This document shows, in pieces, positions 1 through 6,177 of a DNA stretch of 64,000 nucleotides (its first letter is position 1; each line of letters begins with the position of its first letter). The stretch covers positions 1-64,000 of the forward strand of contig OMZG01000001.1 of assembly GCA_900315505.1 (NCBI GenBank), in the 5' to 3' direction. Source of the stretch: an uncultured Lachnospiraceae bacterium (GTDB lineage: Bacteria; Bacillota; Clostridia; Lachnospirales; Lachnospiraceae). The position numbers and the translations under genes were made by a program. The notes below the pieces were generated by a model. It had not been told where the DNA came from. It did not search any database and worked only from the letters and a program-made list of their open reading frames with translations.

Positions 1-17
1 CTCTATTATACCAAAGA

Positions 18-41
18 CAAAGGGCTTATGCCTTTTTTATC
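18..41 (+). terminator. Possible terminator of a gene left of the window
   Basis: An AAAGGGC arm, a TTAT loop and a GCCTTTTTT arm form a short hairpin with one bulged G, followed by T residues. It would end whatever gene lies to the left. The stem is weak. Confidence 0.35.
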
Positions 42-106
42 GGCTAAATTATTGAGTTTTCAAGGTTCAACTGACCTTCCTCATGTGGGAAGTTTCAGTA
101 TATAAA

Positions 107-172
107 TATACAACCTCTTCAGAATATGGTAGAATAGACTCATTAAACGGAATGATTATTCTACCAGTTTTT
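107..172 (+). promoter_or_regulatory. Promoter nested in a hairpin before the DUF1805 gene
   Basis: A -35-like TATACA (107-112) lies 17 bp before the -10 TAGAAT (130-135). TGGTAGAATA (127-136), which contains the -10, is perfectly inverted at 157-166 (TATTCTACCA) and is followed by a run of T (168-172). The same DNA can therefore act as a promoter for the gene at 188 and as a terminator-like hairpin for transcripts entering from the left. The -35 matches consensus at only four of six bases. Confidence 0.5.
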
Positions 173-187
173 TATAAGGAGAAAGAT

Positions 188-490
188 ATGGTCATAACAG
201 ACAGAATAGCAATTGGAAGTACGGCAGCTGGTGCGGTGATGGTTAAGAGCCCTGGTGGAGAGGGTCACCCGAATATGATCCTGATTGAATGCAGCAAGGG
301 ATACCTGATGTGCGGATATCTGAATCTCGAGGCAGCCGAGAAGTTCGGCGATGCAGCTGTACTTGTGGGCGGAGCTGATTTCAACGAAGTGCTCGCAAAC
401 CCGATCAAGGGCATGACAACGGCTGCGAGAAAGCTTGGTATCACTGATGGCATGACAGGTCACGATGCTGCCATGATACTGAATCAATGA
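188..490 (+). CDS. DUF1805 (YunC-like) family protein
   Basis: A 100-residue protein that aligns along its length with the DUF1805/YunC family: KGYLMCGYLN near residues 34-43, then GDAAVLVGGADF and a C-terminal LGITDGMTGHDAA. The function of the family is not established and I assign none. The ATG at 188 is chosen because AAGGAGAA lies 7-12 bp upstream; an in-frame ATG at 83 would lie before the promoter and has no ribosome binding site. The stop overlaps the next start in ATGA, so this gene is translationally coupled to the lipid kinase gene. Confidence 0.85.
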   Translation: MVITDRIAIGSTAAGAVMVKSPGGEGHPNMILIECSKGYLMCGYLNLEAAEKFGDAAVLVGGADFNEVLANPIKGMTTAARKLGITDGMTGHDAAMILNQ

Positions 491-927
491 TCAGCAATAG
501 AGAATCAGAATCGGTGAGTAGCCGCAGTCATTATGAAAATAGGGAGAGGCAGCCCGGACCGCGCAGGCACCAGCCTATATACAGGAGTTTCGGCTATGCT
601 TTTCAGGGCATCTGGGAATGCGTGAGGGATGAGAGAAATATACGGATCCACCTCACAATGACGGCTCTCGTAATAATTGGCGGGATCATTCTGCGCATTT
701 CTCTGAATGAGTGGATCATCTGCCTGATCCTGTTCGGACTTGTGATCAGTCTCGAGCTTGTAAATACTGCGGTCGAGAGCACAGTCGATCTGGTCACGGA
801 AGAGAAGCGGCCTCTTGCAAAGAAGGCAAAGGATACAGCAGCAGGCGCAGTGCTTGTAGCGGCGATATTTGCGGCAATCATCGGACTCATTATCTTCGTA
901 CCGAAGCTCATCGATTTTTTCAGATGA
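487..927 (+). CDS. dgkA: Diacylglycerol/undecaprenol kinase family membrane protein
   Basis: A 146-residue integral membrane kinase of the DgkA family. In Gram-positive bacteria these enzymes mostly phosphorylate undecaprenol, feeding the lipid carrier for cell-wall synthesis. A soluble N-terminal tail of about 35 residues precedes the family core: FGYAFQGIWECVRDERNIRIH, then three predicted transmembrane helices. The family signature is visible as LELVNTAVESTVDL (E and N bind the nucleotide metal) and later KDTAAGAV. The N-terminal tail is somewhat longer than usual. The start overlaps the preceding stop by 4 bp. Substrate (undecaprenol or diacylglycerol) cannot be decided from sequence. Confidence 0.9.
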   Translation: MISNRESESVSSRSHYENRERQPGPRRHQPIYRSFGYAFQGIWECVRDERNIRIHLTMTALVIIGGIILRISLNEWIICLILFGLVISLELVNTAVESTVDLVTEEKRPLAKKAKDTAAGAVLVAAIFAAIIGLIIFVPKLIDFFR

Positions 928-1024
928 AAAAAGACCGACACTATGATAAAATGGATTCAGAAATTATTGAGAGATTTATGAAGGATGACAAATGTCATCT
1001 TCTGAACAGACAGGAGGCATGAAT

Positions 1025-1411
1025 ATGGCAGAAGAAGGAATCATCGCAGGAGCTATGAAGAAGGTATTCCTGGCCGGAGTCGGAGCAGTCGCAGTGACGG
1101 CCGACAAGAGCGAGGAGATCTTCAATGATCTGGTGGAGAAAGGTGCGAGCACCGTTGAGCATGGCAAGTCCATGAATGAGGAGTTGAGGCATAATGCAAA
1201 GGAACGTGCAGAGGAGAGAAAAGCCAGGGCCAGGGAAGCTGGTACTTCTGACAACCCGATCCGCGATCTGAATGCCATTCTTGCAGGCATGACAGCTGAG
1301 CAGCTCGATGCATTAAAGGGCAGGATTGACGAAGCCGAGGCAAAGGTGAAGAAAACAGCCAATGATGCGGCTACAGATGACAGCCTGTTTGAAGAAAAGA
1401 AAGATTCATGA
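1025..1411 (+). CDS. Phasin-like / PHA synthesis regulator-type protein
   Basis: A 128-residue, highly charged protein that resembles the COG3937 phasin-like family: a hydrophobic N-terminal GAMKKVFLAGVGAVAVTADK segment, then an amphipathic coiled-coil-prone region rich in Ala, Glu and Lys, ending in DSLFEEKKDS. In Firmicutes such genes commonly sit directly before an ABC1/UbiB kinase, as here (ATGA overlap with the next gene). No PHA synthase gene is in the window, so a link to granules is not implied. The start at 1025 is chosen because AGGAGG (1012-1017) is 7 bp upstream; the ATG at 1019 is too close to it. Confidence 0.7.
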   Translation: MAEEGIIAGAMKKVFLAGVGAVAVTADKSEEIFNDLVEKGASTVEHGKSMNEELRHNAKERAEERKARAREAGTSDNPIRDLNAILAGMTAEQLDALKGRIDEAEAKVKKTANDAATDDSLFEEKKDS

Positions 1412-3036
1412 GTGGCGATACATCGAGACTTCGTGAGATCACATCGGTACTTCACAGGTACCATATTACAAGAGGCGTAACTCCAGAAAAGTTGCGCCTT
1501 ATTTTAGAAGATTTAGGACCGACCTATGTGAAGCTCGGACAGATCATGTCGCTTCATTCGGATATACTTCCGAAGGCATACTGTGAGGAACTGATGAAGC
1601 TGACGTCAGATGTGAAGCCGATGCCCTTTGATGAGGTCGAGTCTGTCCTTAATGAGTCGTATGGGAAGGACTGGCATCAGATTTTTTCTTCGATAGAGAA
1701 GGAGCCTATAGGCTCGGCTTCTATCGCACAGGTGCACAGGGCCATGCTTCAGGACGGAAGCGATGTCATCATCAAGGTCCGCCGCCGTGGGATCTATACG
1801 ATGATGAAGCGGGATATAGATCTGCTGCATAAGGCAGTGCGCGTACTCCCGGCAGCAGTTCCGAAGCTGAAGAATATAGTCGATCTTGATATGGTTCTCG
1901 ATGAGCTCTGGGAGGTCGCGCAGGAGGAGATGGATTTCACCCGTGAGGCTGCGAATATGAGGGAGTTCGCGGATAATAACCGTTCCATCATATATACGAC
2001 GACTCCTGAGCTGTATTCGGACTATACCACACACCATGTGCTCGTGATGGAGTATATAGGCGGCTTCGCGATAAACGACGCAAGGGCTCTTAAGGGAAAT
2101 GGCTATGATCTGAAGGAAATCGGCCAGAAGTTCGCGAATAATTTCATCAAGCAGGTAATGGATGACGGCTTCTTCCACGCAGACCCGCATCCGGGCAATG
2201 TGAAGATCCGTTATGGAAAAATAGTCTGGCTCGACATGGGCATGATGGGTCGTCTCACCGACCGTGACCGCAGGATAATGGTCCGCGGAGTCGAAGCCAT
2301 TGCCATGCATGATATTTCAAAGGTCACAGATGCTGTTCTTGATCTGGGTGATTTCTGGGCGAAGCCTGACAGGGATGCGCTCTACAATGATCTGAGGGAT
2401 TTTCTCCAGCAGTACCAGTCGAAGGCTATGGGCGATGTGGATCTGGCAGAGGCAATGAGTGATCTCATGGATATCATGAAGAATAATCACATGAGCATGC
2501 CTCACGGTATGACGATGCTGGCGCGCGGACTCACTCAGGTGGAGGGAGTGCTTGCAGAGATCAGCCCCGATATCAGTATGATGGAGATAGCCTATGAGCG
2601 GCTTCTGGAGGAATCCATTCACAATATAGATATCAGACAGGAGATCGGCCATGCCGGGCGCAAGTTCCTGCGCATGGTGTCGAACGGTTCTGAAATCCCG
2701 TCACTCACTTCCGAGATCATGAAAGAGCATCTCCGTGGAAAAGGCAGGATGACTCTTGATCTCGAGCCTACGTCAGAGCTTACGGCAGTCATAGACAGGG
2801 CTGTGAGGAATCTGGTCATAGGCCTCTGCATCACAGGATTGCTCGTAGGATCGAGCATCATCTGCACCACGAATCTGAGACCGCGGATACTGGGAATTCC
2901 GTTCCTGGGATTCATAGGATTTTTCATATCGGTCGCAGCGATATGCTATTTTACAGGCAGGTATTTCTTAAGAAAATGGCGACGCAAGAGGTCTGAAAGA
3001 CCGGGGAGAGCTAAAAAGAGAAAATATAAATTATGA
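1408..3036 (+). CDS. ABC1/AarF/UbiB family protein kinase-like protein
   Basis: A 542-residue atypical kinase-like protein. Family motifs in order are KLGQIMS (42-48), the Ala/Ser-rich loop GSASIAQVH (102-110), the invariant Lys in VIIKV (123), EEMDFTREA (173-181), VLVMEYI, the catalytic-loop equivalent HADPHPGN (257-264) and LDMG (275-278). Two hydrophobic helices near 466-520 anchor the C-terminus in the membrane, followed by a basic tail. UbiB members support ubiquinone synthesis in proteobacteria and mitochondria; an anaerobic Clostridium-type cell probably lacks ubiquinone, so the target here is unknown, perhaps another isoprenoid lipid. Overlaps the phasin-like gene in ATGA. Confidence 0.88.
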   Translation: MSGDTSRLREITSVLHRYHITRGVTPEKLRLILEDLGPTYVKLGQIMSLHSDILPKAYCEELMKLTSDVKPMPFDEVESVLNESYGKDWHQIFSSIEKEPIGSASIAQVHRAMLQDGSDVIIKVRRRGIYTMMKRDIDLLHKAVRVLPAAVPKLKNIVDLDMVLDELWEVAQEEMDFTREAANMREFADNNRSIIYTTTPELYSDYTTHHVLVMEYIGGFAINDARALKGNGYDLKEIGQKFANNFIKQVMDDGFFHADPHPGNVKIRYGKIVWLDMGMMGRLTDRDRRIMVRGVEAIAMHDISKVTDAVLDLGDFWAKPDRDALYNDLRDFLQQYQSKAMGDVDLAEAMSDLMDIMKNNHMSMPHGMTMLARGLTQVEGVLAEISPDISMMEIAYERLLEESIHNIDIRQEIGHAGRKFLRMVSNGSEIPSLTSEIMKEHLRGKGRMTLDLEPTSELTAVIDRAVRNLVIGLCITGLLVGSSIICTTNLRPRILGIPFLGFIGFFISVAAICYFTGRYFLRKWRRKRSERPGRAKKRKYKL

Positions 3037-3104
3037 AAGAAAGAAAAATATATATCTATAAGGAGCAGGGCATGAAGGGCGTCATGCAGGAGCTCGGAAT
3101 ATGA
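3033..3104 (+). CDS. Possible 23-codon coupling ORF between ubiB-like and truA
   Basis: An ATG at 3033 overlaps the stop of the kinase gene (ATGA), and its own TGA at 3102-3104 overlaps the truA ATG (ATGA again). The frame encodes 23 residues. A second in-frame ATG at 3072 has AAGGAG 6 bp upstream and would give a 10-residue peptide. No family match is recognised. It may serve only to carry ribosomes from the kinase gene to truA. Low confidence that the peptide itself has a function. Confidence 0.35.
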   Translation: MKERKIYIYKEQGMKGVMQELGI

Positions 3105-3835
3105 GGGTGAAGCTGACGGTCGCCTACGATGGCACCGACTACTGCGGATGGCAGGTCCAGCCGAATGGAGTCACGATTCAGGAAAAATTAAACGAAGCCC
3201 TGTCGGATCTGTTTCACACGGATATATCAACGATCGGCGCGAGTCGCACAGACTCCGGCGTTCATGCGCTCGGAAATGTTGCGGTATTCGATGTGGATTC
3301 GCGAATGCCAGCAGAAAAGATAGCATACGCACTGAACGAACGGCTGCCGCATGATATCGTGATCCAGAAGTCAGAAGAAGTTTCAACTGACTTTCATCCA
3401 CGCTTTGCGAAGACAAGGAAGGTATATGAGTACAGGATTCTGAACCGCACCTTTCCGAATCCATTACTGTCCAGGTATACGTATTTCTTTCATAGAGATC
3501 TGGATGCATGCCTGATGAATAAAGAGGCACAGACGCTGGTCGGAGAGCATGATTTCACAAGCTTCGCCTCGGTCAGGTCGCAGACGAATACGTTTGTAAG
3601 GACGATATATGGCATCAGTGTCAGCAGGGATGAAGAGGATGTGATCACGATCCATATTGAGGGAAACGGATTTCTCTATAATATGGTACGGATCATAGCC
3701 GGGAGTCTGATTCTGGTCGGAAGCGGCCAGCGCCAACCAGGCTTCATCAGGCAGGCACTGGAAGCTAAAGACCGCGAGACCGCCGGCCCGACCGCACCGC
3801 CAGAGGGGCTGGTATTGCTACATATTGATTATTAA
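3101..3835 (+). CDS. truA: tRNA pseudouridine(38-40) synthase TruA
   Basis: Converts uridines 38-40 of the tRNA anticodon arm to pseudouridine. The 244-residue length is typical. The N-terminal YDGTDYCGWQVQP and the active-site ASRTDSGVHALGNV are clear, with the catalytic Asp at residue 51. Later GNGFLYNMVRIIAGSLILVG is the conserved C-terminal family motif. The start ATG overlaps the stop of a 23-codon ORF, and AGGAG lies 8 bp upstream. Part of the same operon as the ABC1 kinase by spacing. Confidence 0.95.
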   Translation: MRVKLTVAYDGTDYCGWQVQPNGVTIQEKLNEALSDLFHTDISTIGASRTDSGVHALGNVAVFDVDSRMPAEKIAYALNERLPHDIVIQKSEEVSTDFHPRFAKTRKVYEYRILNRTFPNPLLSRYTYFFHRDLDACLMNKEAQTLVGEHDFTSFASVRSQTNTFVRTIYGISVSRDEEDVITIHIEGNGFLYNMVRIIAGSLILVGSGQRQPGFIRQALEAKDRETAGPTAPPEGLVLLHIDY

Positions 3836-3882
3836 TATTATTATAAAATGTGATGTGAAGGCGAATTGGGAGCGTAATTTTT

Positions 3883-4272
3883 ATGACACAAGATAGATAT
3901 GGTATTAATATCAAAAAATGGTGCAGACAACATCAGACTCAGGTAGAACAATTCATAAGTGAAGACCATACTCCCGAGGAAACTCAGCAGGAACTGAAAT
4001 ATCACCTGCAGAAAATACGCTTCCTCCAGCACGAGCGCCTCGTCCACCTGATTGTCGTATTCTTCACGATAGTCATCACCCTCTTCGCATTAGGAGTAGT
4101 CCTGTACCTGCCGGACACCATCATAGCCTCAGGCCCGATCTTCCTCGGATTCCTGATACTGTTGGCATTCTACCTGGCACACTACTTTTTTCTGGAGAAT
4201 ACTGTCCAGCACTGGTACAGACTGTATGAGGAACTGCTTGATAAGGCCGGCCTGAAGCCAGATAAAAGGTGA
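3883..4272 (+). CDS. Small two-helix membrane protein, unknown function
   Basis: A 129-residue protein with a hydrophilic N-terminal half (about residues 1-53, rich in Gln, Glu and His) followed by two strongly hydrophobic helices (about 54-78 and 84-107) and a charged tail. No family recognised. The upstream sequence has only a weak GGGAG ribosome binding site. Base composition of the first 50 codons is more A/T-rich than that of neighbouring genes. It stands alone between truA and a long non-coding stretch. Confidence 0.65.
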   Translation: MTQDRYGINIKKWCRQHQTQVEQFISEDHTPEETQQELKYHLQKIRFLQHERLVHLIVVFFTIVITLFALGVVLYLPDTIIASGPIFLGFLILLAFYLAHYFFLENTVQHWYRLYEELLDKAGLKPDKR

Positions 4273-4370
4273 ATCACATTATTATTAGAAAGTCAACAGA
4301 TAATAATATACAAAATTAACAGACAATAATTGTGCAAGGTGACAAAAATCATAAAAATCAGAAAAATTCC

Positions 4371-4399
4371 TTGACATAATGATGGAAGAGAATTAGAAT
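4371..4399 (+). promoter_or_regulatory. Strong promoter for a non-coding transcript
   Basis: TTGACA (4371-4376), a 17-bp spacer and TAGAAT (4394-4399), which is five of six matches to the -10 consensus. The expected start is near 4406. No gene on this strand follows; the next feature is the terminator at 4732-4766. Confidence 0.75.
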
Positions 4400-4405
4400 A
4401 CAGAT

Positions 4406-4766
4406 ATAGAGAAACAAAGGAAGCTTCCATAGAGACAAGCAATGAAGAAAAGGCGGTGAGCAGGAAACTTTTACCGACATGAAGCTTGTAGGAATATTTA
4501 TTACAAATACTAAGGCGTCCCTCACCAGAGATGCAGGCCAGACGATCTACAGACAGTGAGAAGGAATCCGAGCAGAGAGAAGATCGGAAATGAGGATACG
4601 ATCTGAGGTGTATCGCAGGAGAGACGGATTAGTCACAGACTTGTAAACCCAATTGTATATGTTTTATTTGATAGAATAAACAGATCTGTTGGACATATGG
4701 GAAGTTGAAGACGAAAATACCAATGACAGAAGGAGTCGTTCACACACAGGTGGACGGCTCCTTTTT
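4406..4766 (+). ncRNA. Candidate structured non-coding RNA (about 360 nt)
   Basis: The interval is bounded by a strong promoter (4371-4399) and a strong terminator (4732-4766) and has no convincing open reading frame: the longest ATG frames encode 5 and 26 residues. Several complementary segments suggest a folded RNA: GGTGAG (about 4455) with CTCACC (about 4521), AATCCG (4565) with CGGATT (4625), GATAC with GTATC around 4594-4614, and a hairpin domain in 4648-4700 where CCCA/ATATG pairs with CATATGGG around TGTTT-ATT/AATAAACA. I looked for RNase P, tmRNA, 6S, SRP and T-box hallmarks and saw none. This also accounts for most of the gene-free stretch 4273-4804. Confidence 0.55.
4732..4766 (+). 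terminator. Rho-independent terminator of the ncRNA candidate
   Basis: GGAGTCGTTCAC (4732-4743), loop ACACAG, and GTGGACGGCTCC (4750-4761) form a 12-bp stem with two G-U pairs, followed by TTTTT. Confidence 0.9.
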
Positions 4767-4772
4767 CTACGA

Positions 4773-4803
4773 GATGAAAAAGGGGACAGGTCCCTTTTTC
4801 ATC
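4773..4803. repeat. Palindromic repeat family A, copy 1
   Basis: A 31-bp near-perfect palindrome with outer arms GATGAAAAAGGG and CCCTTTTTCATC around a GACAGGT-like centre. An identical copy lies at 60212-60242 and a close variant at 24096-24126. This copy begins one base after the stop codon of the recombinase and can serve as its terminator on the minus strand. Confidence 0.85.
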
Positions 4804-4804
4804 T

Positions 4805-5380
4805 TTACAGGTTGTTCTTCAGGAAGACGCGGTCCTTGTCGTCCTGGTCGATGCCGAGGTAGCGCTTTGTGATCTGAAAGGAACTGTGATTGTAGATGTT
4901 CATAAGAAGCACAGGCTGGGCTCCATGCTTCCAGGCATGGTAGCCGAAGGTCTTGCGAAGAGAATGACAGCTGATATTGCCGGTTAGTCCGACAGCGTCA
5001 GCTGCCTTTTTTATTATGCGGTAGGCGGTGGAACGGTGCATCGGGCCGCTGCCGTAGCCCTTGAAAATATAGTCGTCAGGGTCAGGCGCGGGTTCACCTC
5101 TGAGTACAGACCTCAATGCATCACGAAGACTCTTATTGATGGCGATTTCCTGCTCCTTGCCGGTCTTGTGCTCATACAGGCGGATATGATTGCAGACCGA
5201 CTTACTTTTCACATCGTAAATATCGCCCCACTTCAGTGCGAGAATATCGCTTATACGAAGAGCAGTATTGAGCCCTGTTACGATCAGCAGATAGTTGCGC
5301 CTGTGCGGCTCAGTATCCTTATAATAATTCCTGAATTTCTGAAGCTTGTGTCTGTTTCTTATTGGTTCTGTTGTGCTCAT
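4805..5380 (-). CDS. Short tyrosine recombinase (phage-integrase family), candidate flagellar invertase
   Basis: A 191-residue site-specific recombinase with all six catalytic residues of the tyrosine recombinase family: R42 (in TALRISD), K72, H139 and R142 (in HSLRKT), H165 (in YNHSS) and the nucleophile Y174 (in TKRYLGI). It lacks the N-terminal arm-binding domain of larger integrases, as do FimB/FimE-type invertases. No prophage or integrative-element genes are near; instead it lies divergent from csrA and flagellin, with 21-bp inverted repeats in between. AAAGGAGGT precedes the ATG. I infer a role as the invertase of the 5499-5628 segment; a remnant integrase is the alternative. Confidence 0.88.
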   Translation of the reverse strand: MSTTEPIRNRHKLQKFRNYYKDTEPHRRNYLLIVTGLNTALRISDILALKWGDIYDVKSKSVCNHIRLYEHKTGKEQEIAINKSLRDALRSVLRGEPAPDPDDYIFKGYGSGPMHRSTAYRIIKKAADAVGLTGNISCHSLRKTFGYHAWKHGAQPVLLMNIYNHSSFQITKRYLGIDQDDKDRVFLKNNL

Positions 5381-5477
5381 GAAAATACCTCCTTTGTGAA
5401 AATATGCACAAGGGAGATGGTAGCACTAAGCTGTTCTGATGTGCTGAGGTCGGAAAAGTATTTATTCCATAAAAAAG

Positions 5478-5498
5478 CAAGCTGGTATGATCTGTTGC
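5478..5498 (+). repeat. Left inverted repeat of the candidate switch
   Basis: CAA-G-CTGGTATGA-TC-TGTTGC, the inverted partner of 5629-5649 with three mismatches. It lies in the presumed 5' leader of the recombinase gene. Confidence 0.65.
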
Positions 5499-5520
5499 GT
5501 TCTCCTTGCTTACACTTACT

Positions 5521-5546
5521 ATATCGGTCGGGGTTGTCAAAGCTTA
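5521..5546 (-). promoter_or_regulatory. Sigma-D (FliA-type) flagellar promoter on the invertible segment
   Basis: On the minus strand TTAAG (5547-5543) is followed after 15 bp by CCGATAT (5527-5521). This matches the Gram-positive sigma-D pattern TAAA-N15-CCGATAT with one difference in the -35. It reads toward the recombinase at 5380. If the 5499-5628 segment inverted, the promoter would lie at about 5581-5606 on the plus strand and read into csrA (5695) and flagellin (6178). A TTGACA also occurs within the spacer but has no good -10 partner. Confidence 0.6.
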
Positions 5547-5556
5547 ACCCCTTTTT
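5530..5556 (+). terminator. Hairpin with T tract inside the invertible segment
   Basis: GGGGTT (5530-5535) and AACCCC (5546-5551) form a 6-bp GC-rich stem with a 10-nt loop, followed by TTTTT. In this orientation it would stop transcripts running from left to right toward csrA. The stem is short, so termination strength is uncertain. Confidence 0.5.
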
Positions 5557-5628
5557 CTCACTTTTTTTCAAAAAATATTCAAATCAGTGCAATCCCGCTG
5601 CAGCAGGGCGTTTGCGGCCTTTAAGCAT

Positions 5629-5649
5629 GCAACATTTCATACCAGATTG
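5629..5649 (+). repeat. Right inverted repeat of the candidate switch
   Basis: GCAACA-TT-TCATACCAG-A-TTG, the inverted partner of 5478-5498. It overlaps a local hairpin ATGCAACA/TGTTGCAT (5627-5634 and 5648-5655), so the site itself has dyad symmetry, as tyrosine recombinase core sites often do. Confidence 0.65.
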
Positions 5650-5694
5650 TTGCATCTGGCACACAGAGGTGCCGCAGGTTACAAGGAGGTAGGA

Positions 5695-5943
5695 ATGCTT
5701 AAAGTCGGGATGAGGCCTGGCGAGTATATCACGATCGGAGACGATGTGAAGATCGTATTCTCAGGTGGCACAGGGAGACACATACATCTCCTGGTGGAGG
5801 CTCCGCGAGAGAAGAAGATTCTCAGGAGCAGCTACAGCGACAATGATGACAGGGCTCCGTATTACGCAGAGGAATCACTTTCGAAGGAGCATGTGAGGAA
5901 TCTCGTGAGAAGCCAGAAGAGGAAGGAAGCCGCAGGTAACTGA
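5695..5943 (+). CDS. csrA: CsrA-family translational regulator
   Basis: An 82-residue CsrA homolog. CsrA binds GGA-containing hairpins near ribosome binding sites; in flagellated Firmicutes its known target is flagellin mRNA. The core aligns well: MLKVGMRPGEYITIGDDV, a central strand region, then LLVEAPREKKILR, with R44 at the same position as the RNA-binding Arg of E. coli CsrA. The usual R6 is Met here and L4 is Val, so it is divergent, and a basic C-terminal tail extends past the core. The start at 5695 has AAGGAGGT 6 bp upstream. No fliW is visible. Its position directly before flagellin supports the assignment. Confidence 0.85.
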   Translation: MLKVGMRPGEYITIGDDVKIVFSGGTGRHIHLLVEAPREKKILRSSYSDNDDRAPYYAEESLSKEHVRNLVRSQKRKEAAGN

Positions 5944-6097
5944 AAGCCACATACATAGTGGCAGCAGGGAGCGGCAGGGCATTAAGGATACGTATCACCA
6001 CGAGAGTGATGCGTGATGAGGATAATAATGCATCAGGATTCAGGGTCTTATGTGCACTGGGACCGGGAGCCGGATGTTTATTATAAAAAAGCAACTA

Positions 6098-6177
6098 CGG
6101 GAACGGAATTCCCGGGGAGCTGCTGAGAGGCAGCTCAAAACCTATCAATCAACTTTTATTACACGGAGGTAATAATT
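6098..6177 (+). promoter_or_regulatory. Flagellin mRNA leader with two CsrA-site-like motifs
   Basis: A 6-bp hairpin CGGGAA/TTCCCG (6098-6114) presents CGGAA in its loop, the form of a high-affinity CsrA site. A second GGA lies in ACGGAGGT (6163-6170), which is also the flagellin ribosome binding site. Between them is a perfect 7-bp hairpin GAGCTGC/GCAGCTC (6117-6136). The layout matches the B. subtilis hag leader, where CsrA bridges an upstream hairpin and the ribosome binding site. No sigma-D promoter is seen in 5944-6097. Confidence 0.6.

Larger units (their letters stand above)
5478..5649. other. Candidate invertible DNA segment with 21-bp inverted repeats
   Basis: The left repeat (5478-5498) and right repeat (5629-5649) are inverted copies matching at 18 of 21 positions; the shared core on the right copy is GCAACA-NN-TCATACCAG-N-TTG. 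They enclose 130 bp (5499-5628). The segment holds a sigma-D-like promoter reading leftward and a hairpin with a T tract reading rightward. The right repeat is immediately followed by a second palindrome (CCAGAT/ATCTGG, 5642-5659). Inversion has not been observed here; it is inferred from the repeats, the neighbouring recombinase and the flagellar context. This entry also covers the non-coding stretch 5381-5694. Confidence 0.6.

Noticed and set aside
1606..2310. Antisense ORF of 234 codons opposite the UbiB-like gene
   Set aside because: Shadow of a conserved coding region; no ribosome binding site.
4406..4766. RNase P, tmRNA, 6S, SRP RNA or T-box leader
   Set aside because: None of the expected conserved words (such as GAGGAAAGTC or a TGG-ACCGCG T-box) is present, and no gene follows on the same strand. 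I left it as an unassigned RNA.
4805..5380. Integrase of a prophage or integrative element
   Set aside because: No phage, conjugation or cargo genes and no tRNA target lie nearby, and the protein lacks the arm-binding domain. A local invertase fits better, though a remnant cannot be excluded.
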